Of a stretch of 6,262 nucleotides of DNA, positions 1 to 5,182 are shown piece by piece (within the stretch, counting starts at the first letter, position 1; each line of letters opens with the position of its first letter). The translations under genes were made by a program, and so were the position numbers. The notes beneath the pieces are model-generated. The model made no database searches and was not told the DNA's origin. It worked only from the letters and a program-made list of their open reading frames with translations. The stretch covers positions 1 to 6,262 of the forward strand of contig JAUXQA010000394.1 in assembly GCA_030683195.1 (NCBI GenBank). The letters run 5' to 3'. Source of the DNA: Rhodoferax sp. (GTDB lineage Bacteria; Pseudomonadota; Gammaproteobacteria; Burkholderiales; Burkholderiaceae_C).

Positions 1-353
1 GTGTAGGGGTCAAAGTCGGCACTGCTGGAATACTTCAAAAACAAGGCCCGGTTGGCGTCCATGGAGGAGATCAGACCCATCGACCAGCTTGAGAAGCGCC
101 GATGCGGAATCTCGCCAAAATCCAGAATCGCCGAGTCCCGGTGCCGTGAGTCCAGAAAAATGCGGTGATACAAGGCATTGACCGAGGCCCGATCACCTTC
201 CAACTGCTGCAAAAAAATGCCGTTGTTCAGGCACAAGGCGCCGGTCACCCCCAGGCGCGTGTTGTTGCGCTGTGAGGCGCTCAAGATGTCTTTCACATCC
301 GACGGCCCGAGGACGCGAGAAGTGCGGCTGGCGTAGGTGAGTTGGATCAACAT
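1..353 (-). CDS. BLUF-domain blue-light photoreceptor, 3' part missing
   Basis: This gene is read leftwards from ATG at 353 and is cut by the window edge after 117 codons. The visible protein is a nearly complete BLUF domain, the flavin (FAD)-binding blue-light sensor fold. Residues match the family's key positions at the spacing known from AppA: Tyr7 and Gln49 (the light-switching pair), Asn31 (flavin contact, in QRNN), and Trp90 and Met92 (in WSMG). Other typical stretches are LGVTGAL (34-40) and FLQQLEG (47-53). GGGA at 361-364, 7 bases upstream, is a modest ribosome site. With all key residues kept, it should be photoactive. It may be a short stand-alone BLUF protein of about 140-150 residues or may carry a C-terminal output domain; the window does not show which. 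It lies 83 bases downstream of the binding-protein gene on the same strand, so co-transcription is possible. The family call is firm; the partner and output are unknown. Confidence 0.93.
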   Translation of the reverse strand, partial: MLIQLTYASRTSRVLGPSDVKDILSASQRNNTRLGVTGALCLNNGIFLQQLEGDRASVNALYHRIFLDSRHRDSAILDFGEIPHRRFSSWSMGLISSMDANRALFLKYSSSADFDPY

Positions 354-392
354 GCAAATTTCCCGGTCAAAAAAGAGTTGTTGCTACCACTG

Positions 393-424
393 GCAGGCCC
401 CCGACCCGTGAGCGGGCAGCCTGC
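393..424 (-). terminator. GC-rich hairpin between the binding-protein gene and the BLUF gene
   Basis: An outer stem pairs GCAGGC (393-398) with GCCTGC (419-424), and an inner stem pairs CCCG (405-408) with CGGG (413-416) around a TGAG loop. Read on the minus strand it lies just after the binding-protein stop. A run of six T follows, but only after a gap of about 17-20 bases, so it is not a textbook intrinsic terminator. It could be a weak terminator, an attenuator or an mRNA-end stabiliser between the two minus-strand genes. Confidence 0.4.
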
Positions 425-436
425 GCGTGACATCAA

Positions 437-1312
437 TTACTTCAGCAAACCCGCACTGCGCGCGGCGGTCTCAATGCCTTTGTAATTCTCAACCTTGGTG
501 GTGATGTACCGTGTGGCGCGGTTCAGGTCCAGGATTTCCTTGCCTTGAGGCGTGGCGGGATCAATGTCGAGCAGCGCTTTGGTGACTTTGTCGCGCAGGG
601 CCACAGGCATGTCGGCATGCACGGCCCAGTTGTAATTGAAGTAGCCCGGCGTGGTGTAAAAAACATTCACATCTTTGGTGTCCACGCGGTTTTCTTTGAC
701 AAACTTGTTCCACACGGTGATATCCAGCGCTGCGGCTTCGACCTTGCCGCTGACTACCGATGCAATGGTGGCGTCATGCGCACCCGAGTAAGCCACGCGC
801 TTGAAGTCTTTGTCAGGGTCAATCTGGGCCTGCAGCAAAAAGCTGCGTGGCATCAAATGGCCCGAGGTGCTGGACTGGGAGCCAAAGCTAACTTGCTTGC
901 CTTTCAAATCGGCAAGGGTCTTGATGCCCGAGTTGGTTTTGGCGATGAACACCGACTGGAACTTGGTGTCTTCTTCACGCTGGGCAATGGGCACAATCTT
1001 CCCGCCCGAGCGGTTTTGCGCCTGCACAAAGGTAAAACCACCCAGCCAGGCCATGTCGATGTTTTTGTTGACAAGGGTTTCCACGGCCGCGGGGTAGTCG
1101 CTCACGGGGGTGAACTCGACCTTCATGCCCAGCTTTTGCTCCAGGTACTTGACGATGGGGCCGAACTTGCGCATTTGCTCGGTGGCGGCTTCTTCAGGGA
1201 TGGTGGTGACACGGAAAACGGTTTGCGCCTGGGCTTGAGCAACCCCGGCTGCTGTCAGTAACGCACAGGCCATCAGGGTCCTGCGGGCGATCAATGTTGA
1301 TGCAAAAGTCAT
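437..1312 (-). CDS. PhnD-type ABC transporter periplasmic substrate-binding protein (putative selenate-type)
   Basis: This is a 291-residue periplasmic binding protein that would deliver a small oxyanion to an ABC importer. A signal peptide covers about residues 1-29: Arg10-Arg11, a hydrophobic core, and AQAQA cleavage sites near 27-29. The mature part begins FRVTTIPEEA and has the PhnD-superfamily layout: a first lobe with DMAWLGGFTFVQAQ (86-99), then ADLKGKQVSFGS (134-145) and an SSTSGHLMP anion-loop-like stretch (147-155), ending AARSAGLLK. The reading from memory is that QREED, SSTSGHLMPR and FKRVAYSGAHDAT resemble the subgroup named putative selenate ABC transporter binding protein more than classical PhnD; phosphite or phosphonate remain possible ligands. 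The start chosen is ATG at 1312, with GGAG 9 bases upstream. The frame also opens at TTG 1372, which would add 20 residues before the signal peptide and is unlikely. Cys16 is not in a good lipobox. No ATPase or permease partner lies beside it, so it is an orphan within this window. Confidence 0.88.
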   Translation of the reverse strand: MTFASTLIARRTLMACALLTAAGVAQAQAQTVFRVTTIPEEAATEQMRKFGPIVKYLEQKLGMKVEFTPVSDYPAAVETLVNKNIDMAWLGGFTFVQAQNRSGGKIVPIAQREEDTKFQSVFIAKTNSGIKTLADLKGKQVSFGSQSSTSGHLMPRSFLLQAQIDPDKDFKRVAYSGAHDATIASVVSGKVEAAALDITVWNKFVKENRVDTKDVNVFYTTPGYFNYNWAVHADMPVALRDKVTKALLDIDPATPQGKEILDLNRATRYITTKVENYKGIETAARSAGLLK

Positions 1313-1321
1313 GTTAAGAAA

Positions 1322-1325
1322 CTCC
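1322..1325 (-). promoter_or_regulatory. Shine-Dalgarno fixing the binding-protein start
   Basis: The minus strand reads GGAG here, 9 bases before ATG at 1312. No comparable site precedes the upstream in-frame TTG at 1372, and the signal peptide begins sensibly at 1312. This decides the start. Confidence 0.65.
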
Positions 1326-1408
1326 AAAAATAGGGCCGCGCCAAAAAAAGCGCTTGAAATAGGCCGCCGCAATTAGACCCGATTGCCGCCCTGCCAATCC
1401 GGCGTGGC

Positions 1409-1442
1409 TTGACCATCCCCACGAGACCCTGCGGTTTACACT
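1409..1442 (+). promoter_or_regulatory. possible promoter of the lipid-transport operon
   Basis: TTGACC at 1409-1414 resembles a -35 box and TACACT at 1437-1442 a -10 box. The 22-base spacer is too long for a standard sigma-70 promoter, so only the -10 may be meaningful. It lies 6 bases before ATG 1449, and there is no purine-rich Shine-Dalgarno, so the transcript may be nearly leaderless. This is inference from spacing only. Confidence 0.3.
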
Positions 1443-1448
1443 GCGGCC

Positions 1449-2600
1449 ATGCCGTCCACCCCCGCCCCATCCGTCAAGCCCCCGCTATGGGTGCCGGACG
1501 CGCAAGGCTGGATCTTGCGGGTGCCTGCGCAGTGGCGTGACGATGATCTTGGCCCGGTGCCCGCCGCAGTGACTTCAGGCCGGGTTCGCATCGAGACGCC
1601 CTCAACCGCCCCCATTCACGCCCAAAAAGCCTCCGCGTTGTGGGCGGTACTCCATCCCTTGGCCCAACGGGGATTGACGTTGGACCTGAGTGCCCTGCCC
1701 CCGGCACTGGCCGCACCCCTGGCGCTGGCCCTGCGCCAGCCTGCTGTTCACCTGCCCACTCCGCAAGAGCCGCCCGGGGCTGCGCCAACCGAAACCCTTT
1801 CGCCCGAGCCAGCCCCTGCCCGGACAGCGCCAGTCGCGCCCTCCGCCTGGGCTCAGGCGCGCATCACCCTGACCTTTGTGGGTGAAGTGGTGCTGGCCAT
1901 CGGCCGGGTGCACCGGCGCCCGCGTGTGTTCCGGTGGGCAGATGTGTTGCACCACATGGACCAGATGGGCCCCGGCAGCCTGCCCATCGTCAGCCTGACC
2001 GTGTTTTTGGTGGGCCTGATGCTGGCCTACATGGGCGGCGCGCAACTGGGCCGCATTGGCGCCCAGAGTTTTATTGCCGATGTGGTCACCGTGGGCGTGG
2101 TGCGCGAACTGGCTGCGTTGATGACCGGGGTGATTCTGGCGGGCCGCATCGGTGCCGCCATTGCCGCCCAACTGGGCACCATGACCGTGAACGAGGAAAT
2201 CGACGCTCTGCGCACACTGGGCATCGACCCCCTGCTGAACCTGGTGCTGCCTCGCCTGCTGGCCATGCTGCTGGTCGCGCCCTTGCTGATTGCCCTGGCC
2301 ATGGTGCTGGGCGTGCTGGCCGGCCTGCCGGCCGCGCTGTGGGTGTACGGCGTACCAGCACCCGAATACCTGCACAAGTGCCTCAAGGCCCTGACCTGGA
2401 CCCATTTGTGGATTGGCCTCTTCAAAGGCACGATGTACACATTGCTGGTGGTCATTGCCGGGTGCCGCGAAGGCTTTTACGCCGGCCACACGGCGCAGGC
2501 CATTGGCGTGGCCACGACGCGCGCCGTGGTCAAGGCACTGGTCTGGATTGTGGTGGCCGCCTGTGGCAGCACGGTGGTGCTGCAGAGCCTGGGCTTTTGA
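1449..2600 (+). CDS. MlaE-family lipid ABC transporter permease with N-terminal STAS-like domain
   Basis: This 383-residue inner-membrane permease is longer than a stand-alone MlaE (about 260) because of an N-terminal extension. Residues about 10-100 look like a divergent STAS (MlaB-like) domain with a GLTLDLSALP strand-loop near 76-85. A Pro/Ala-rich linker follows at about 104-135. The MlaE domain runs from about 135 to the end: an amphipathic approach helix, a first membrane segment near 178-197, VRELAALMTG (218-227), and the family signature MTVNEEIDALRTLGIDP (245-261), followed by further hydrophobic helices and a short C-terminus. In Mla/Mce systems such a permease pairs with an MlaF ATPase and anchors an MCE protein to move phospholipid between the membranes. 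It is the first gene of the operon; its TGA abuts the ATPase ATG exactly. The start has no clear Shine-Dalgarno. The classical phospho-acceptor region of STAS domains looks degenerate, so this domain may be structural. The permease call is firm; the STAS assignment is less so. Confidence 0.92.
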   Translation: MPSTPAPSVKPPLWVPDAQGWILRVPAQWRDDDLGPVPAAVTSGRVRIETPSTAPIHAQKASALWAVLHPLAQRGLTLDLSALPPALAAPLALALRQPAVHLPTPQEPPGAAPTETLSPEPAPARTAPVAPSAWAQARITLTFVGEVVLAIGRVHRRPRVFRWADVLHHMDQMGPGSLPIVSLTVFLVGLMLAYMGGAQLGRIGAQSFIADVVTVGVVRELAALMTGVILAGRIGAAIAAQLGTMTVNEEIDALRTLGIDPLLNLVLPRLLAMLLVAPLLIALAMVLGVLAGLPAALWVYGVPAPEYLHKCLKALTWTHLWIGLFKGTMYTLLVVIAGCREGFYAGHTAQAIGVATTRAVVKALVWIVVAACGSTVVLQSLGF

Positions 2601-3347
2601 ATGGGCGCCATTCTGGCTGTGAAGCAACTGAACCTGGCCTGGGGTCTGCAGCCGGTGCAAAACGACCTGAACTTTGAGGTAAAGCCGGGCGAAGTGTTTG
2701 TCATCATGGGTGCCAGCGGCAGCGGCAAAAGCACGCTCTTACGTCACCTGGTGGGCCTGCGGGCGCCGGTGCAGGGCAGCATTTGGCTCCATGGGGTGGA
2801 TGTGTACCAAGCCACGGACGCCGTGCTCAACACCCTGCGCCACCGCTTTGGTGTGATGTTTCAGGGCGGGGCGCTCTGGAGTTCGCTCACCGTGGGCGAG
2901 AACCTCATGCTGCCGCTGCGCCTGTTTGCACCCGACTCCGAGCGAGCCATGGCGCAGGCCGCCCGTTTCAAGCTGGCCCTGGTGGGCCTGAACGATTGTT
3001 TTGACGCCCTGCCTGCCACGTTAAGCGGCGGCATGCGCAAGCGCGTGGCCATGGCCCGCTCCCTCATGCTCAACCCCGACCTGCTTTACCTGGACGAGCC
3101 CTCGGCCGGCCTGGACCCGATCAACGCCCGCCGGCTCGACGACCTCATCCTGGCGCTGCGCGACAGCCTGGGCACCACCGTGGTGATGGTCACGCACGCG
3201 GTGGACAGCATCTTCGCGGTGGCTGACCGTGCCCTTTTTCTGGATGAACAACTCAAAACCATGACTGCTCTTGACGCCCCCCTGACCCTGTTGCACCACG
3301 GCCCGGCCCGGGTGCGTGAGTTTCTTCAACGCGAGGCTGCCCCATGA
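2601..3347 (+). CDS. MlaF-type ABC transporter ATP-binding protein
   Basis: This 248-residue cytoplasmic ATPase would power the MlaE-type permease upstream. All nucleotide-binding motifs are intact: Walker A GASGSGKST (37-45), Q-loop Gln88 in MFQGGALWSSLTVGEN, ABC signature LSGGM (141-145) followed by RKRVAMAR, Walker B ending LLYLDEP (161-167, catalytic Glu166), D-loop SAGLDP (168-173) and H-loop His199. The FQGGALWSSLTV and LSGGMRKRVAMAR forms are typical of the Mla/Mkl lipid-transport branch rather than of amino-acid or metal importers. The ATG follows the permease TGA with no gap and no strong Shine-Dalgarno of its own, implying translational coupling. Its last bases overlap the MCE gene by ATGA. 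The length is close to the family's norm. The substrate (phospholipid or another lipid) is inferred from the operon. Confidence 0.95.
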   Translation: MGAILAVKQLNLAWGLQPVQNDLNFEVKPGEVFVIMGASGSGKSTLLRHLVGLRAPVQGSIWLHGVDVYQATDAVLNTLRHRFGVMFQGGALWSSLTVGENLMLPLRLFAPDSERAMAQAARFKLALVGLNDCFDALPATLSGGMRKRVAMARSLMLNPDLLYLDEPSAGLDPINARRLDDLILALRDSLGTTVVMVTHAVDSIFAVADRALFLDEQLKTMTALDAPLTLLHHGPARVREFLQREAAP

Positions 3348-4318
3348 CGCGCCAAACCGTGGCCCTGCGGGTGGGCGTGTTTGTGGTGGCTGGCCTGGCG
3401 CTGCTGGTGGTGGCCATTGCGCTGGTGCTGGGTGGCCAGGTGTTCACCCCGAGTGACCGGGTAATGATGCGTTTTAGCGGCTCGGTCTACGGCCTGCAGG
3501 TGGGCGCGCCGGTGGTGTTCAGGGGGGTCAACATTGGCCGCGTGGTCAGCATGGGCCTGGCCAGAAGCAGCGAGGGTGACGTGGTGATCCCGGTGACCGC
3601 TGCGCTGGATCAGGAGGCAGTCCACACGCTGGGAACGCTGCCCACCCTCATGGCCCAGGGTTTGAGCGCCAGGCTGGCGACCCAAAGCCTGCTGACCGGC
3701 CTGCTGTATGTGGACCTGGATTTGCGCCCCGGGTTGGCCGCCAGCGTCCCAGCTGTCAATGGCCTGCCCGACATTCCCACGCTACCCACCACCATCCAGG
3801 CCCTGCAGGCGCAGCTGGAGGATATTGACCTGAAAGCCGCGCTGCAAAACCTGGCTGCCATTGCCACCGCCACGCGCCAGCTCATGACCGACCCCCAACT
3901 CAAGAGCACCGTGGCCAACGTGGCCCAGCTCACCGCCGAGCTGCGCACGCTCACGCAGCAGGTGCAGCGCCAGGTCACGCCTTTGGCGGGGGCTACCCAA
4001 AAGACCTTGAGCGACACCCAGCTCGCCGCCCAAGCCCTGGGCCAGGCGGCCGACCGCTTTGCTCAAACTGCCCAGCGCATTGACGCGGCTGTTGCCACCG
4101 ACTCCCCCACGCTGCAAGCCTTTCAGCACGCCGCCGCCGAGCTCGCCACCACCGCGATGAGCCTGCGCAACACCGTGGGCGACGACGCCGAGCTGGTGCA
4201 CAACCTGGACCGCGCCGCGCAGGATGTGGCACGCGCTGCACGCGACCTGAGCCAACTCAGCCGCCTGCTGGAGCGCCAGCCAGACGCACTGTTGCGCGGC
4301 CGGGCTGTGGCGCCCTGA
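3344..4318 (+). CDS. MCE-domain (MlaD-type) lipid transport protein
   Basis: This 324-residue periplasmic protein is anchored by one N-terminal membrane helix (about 10-31). A single MCE/MlaD domain follows at about 39-127, beginning VMMRFSGSVYGLQVGAPV and continuing FRGVNIGRV (59-67), the usual family opening. MCE proteins form hexameric rings with a central lipid channel and sit on the permease. After the domain, from about residue 150 to 312, lies a long Ala/Gln/Leu-rich, probably helical or coiled-coil tail, ending LERQPDALLRGR, a tail ending I associate with MCE proteins of this group. E. coli MlaD is about 183 residues, so this tail is an extension that could reach further across the periplasm. 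The start at 3344 overlaps the ATPase stop by ATGA and has GAGG at 3333-3336, 7 bases upstream. The lipoprotein gene follows after 71 bases. Confidence 0.93.
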   Translation: MTRQTVALRVGVFVVAGLALLVVAIALVLGGQVFTPSDRVMMRFSGSVYGLQVGAPVVFRGVNIGRVVSMGLARSSEGDVVIPVTAALDQEAVHTLGTLPTLMAQGLSARLATQSLLTGLLYVDLDLRPGLAASVPAVNGLPDIPTLPTTIQALQAQLEDIDLKAALQNLAAIATATRQLMTDPQLKSTVANVAQLTAELRTLTQQVQRQVTPLAGATQKTLSDTQLAAQALGQAADRFAQTAQRIDAAVATDSPTLQAFQHAAAELATTAMSLRNTVGDDAELVHNLDRAAQDVARAARDLSQLSRLLERQPDALLRGRAVAP

Positions 4319-4389
4319 ATGCACGCTGAGCCCGCCCTGAACCCAAGCTGATCGCGCCAAATAAAGACATCCGTCATGAGGAAATTCAC
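4319..4389 (+). other. short spacer between MCE gene and lipoprotein gene
   Basis: These 71 bases are the only gap inside the otherwise coupled operon. No terminator-like hairpin with a T run is visible, so read-through from the MCE gene is expected. The stretch around 4357-4370 is locally A-rich, but no convincing promoter could be assigned. It ends in the lipoprotein's ribosome site. Confidence 0.4.
4378..4382 (+). promoter_or_regulatory. strong Shine-Dalgarno of the lipoprotein gene
   Basis: GAGGA stands 7 bases before ATG 4390. It supports that start even though it gives an unusually long stretch before the hydrophobic core of the signal peptide. An ATG at 4376 just ahead of it opens only a six-codon frame. 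Confidence 0.7.
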
Positions 4390-5094
4390 ATGCTGAAAAC
4401 TCTTGCGCCCAAGCGCTTCAACCCCCAAGTGAGCGCCCGGCCACTGGCCTCAGTCATTGCCGCTGCACCGGCCCTTGTATTGGCCCTTGCACTGCTCGTA
4501 TTGACCGGCTGCGCCAGCCGCGCGCCCAACCCCACCGTCTACGTGCTTAAAAGCGAGCCCCCGGTCACCGTCGCACCCCAACCCGCCCAAGCAGCACCCC
4601 CTTGGCAACTGATGCTGCCAGTGCGCGTGCCCGACTACCTCGACCGCGATGAGCTGCTGCTGCCCCAGGGCGCCAACGCCGTGCAACCCGCGTTAAACCA
4701 CCTCTGGGCCGAGGCCCTCTCACGCAGCGTGCCCCGCGTGCTGACCCAAGATTTGCGCACCCTGCGCGGTGCGGGCAGCCTGTGGACCACCCCCCTGGGC
4801 GGCGTGGCCGTGCAAGGCCAGTTGCGCGTGGAGCTGCTGGCACTCGATGTAGACGTTGGCGGGCGCAGCGTAACCCTGCAAGCCCGCTGGAGCACCCACC
4901 CGCTGAGCTCTGCCGCACCACCTGCCGCGCCATCTGCCGCCAAATCCTCCACCACCCCAGCCCCGCAACCCGCCGCCCACACCACCCGCCTGACCGTGCC
5001 CAGCACCAGCCAGGATGCAGCCGCCCTGGTCAACGCGCACCGCCTGGCCTTGTGGCAACTGGCCCAAGCCATTGCCCGCACACTGCCTCCGTGA
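4390..5094 (+). CDS. ABC-type transport auxiliary lipoprotein (PqiC-like, ABC_trans_aux family)
   Basis: This 234-residue protein is probably an outer-membrane lipoprotein. It has a lipoprotein signal peptide: basic start, hydrophobic core (about 22-38) and lipobox LTGC with Cys41 as the lipidated residue. Ala42-Ser43 after the Cys (not Asp) fits transfer to the outer membrane by Lol. The mature part begins with YVLKSEPPV, then LPVRVPDYLDRDELL near residues 76-90 and LWAEALSRSVPRVLTQDL near 106-123. These are the typical strand and helix pattern of the family that includes PqiC/YmbA. A Pro/Ala/Ser-rich stretch at about 171-198 interrupts the C-terminal half and is probably a loop insertion. 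In Pqi/Mce systems this lipoprotein is the outer-membrane partner of the MCE assembly, which fits its place behind the permease, ATPase and MCE genes. The n-region is long (about 20 residues), but ATG 4390 has a strong Shine-Dalgarno and no better start exists. Confidence 0.88.
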   Translation: MLKTLAPKRFNPQVSARPLASVIAAAPALVLALALLVLTGCASRAPNPTVYVLKSEPPVTVAPQPAQAAPPWQLMLPVRVPDYLDRDELLLPQGANAVQPALNHLWAEALSRSVPRVLTQDLRTLRGAGSLWTTPLGGVAVQGQLRVELLALDVDVGGRSVTLQARWSTHPLSSAAPPAAPSAAKSSTTPAPQPAAHTTRLTVPSTSQDAAALVNAHRLALWQLAQAIARTLPP

Positions 5095-5095
5095 G

Positions 5096-5122
5096 CGCAG
5101 CCCCTTCTTTTGCGGGCCTGCG
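5096..5122 (+). terminator. imperfect hairpin after the lipid-transport operon
   Basis: CGCAGCCC (5096-5103) can pair with GGG plus CTGCG (5114-5122), with one bulged C and a ten-base loop. It begins two bases after the lipoprotein TGA, but the following bases (TAAGATATTTG) are not a T run. It could slow or partly end transcription before the DUF547 gene; intrinsic termination is not convincing. TAAGAT at 5123-5128 could be a -10 box for the next gene, but no -35 at good spacing was found. Confidence 0.27.
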
Positions 5123-5182
5123 TAAGATATTTGAGCCACCGCCGACTGATGCACACTTCACAGCACCCCCGAGACCCCACCC

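Larger units (their letters stand above)
1313..1448. other. divergent intergenic region between binding protein and lipid-transport operon
   Basis: These 136 bases separate divergently read genes, so both promoters should lie here. On the minus strand TCTAAT (1372-1377, five of six matches to the -10 consensus) is a possible -10 box, but no -35 at good spacing was found. A small inverted repeat, GCGC around a run of A (1338-1353), lies in the binding-protein leader. On the plus strand the last bases before ATG 1449 hold TTGACC (1409-1414) and TACACT (1437-1442), listed separately. No small ORF or RNA gene is evident. Confidence 0.5.

Noticed and set aside
545..1261. Long plus-strand open frame opposite the binding-protein gene
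   Set aside because: It is antisense to a well-recognised gene, its translation has no recognisable motif, and it has no ribosome site; it is a by-product of high GC.
437..1312. Lipoprotein reading of the binding protein through Cys16
   Set aside because: The residues before Cys16 (LMA) are a poor lipobox and the hydrophobic core continues past it to good AQA cleavage sites.
1338..1353. GCGC..GCGC inverted repeat around an A run as a terminator
   Set aside because: The stem is only four bases and it lies in a leader region between divergent genes where no terminator is expected.
1313..1372. Upstream extension of the binding protein to TTG 1372
   Set aside because: It would put 20 residues before a normal signal peptide and uses TTG without a ribosome site; ATG 1312 has GGAG at good spacing.
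1602..2660. Long minus-strand open frame opposite the permease gene
   Set aside because: Its translation is rich in His, Gln and Gly as expected from reverse-complement GC-rich codons, and the plus strand carries clear MlaE motifs.
4376..4396. Six-codon frame ATG..TGA overlapping the lipoprotein start
   Set aside because: It uses the same region as the Shine-Dalgarno and is short enough to arise by chance; nothing else supports a leader peptide.
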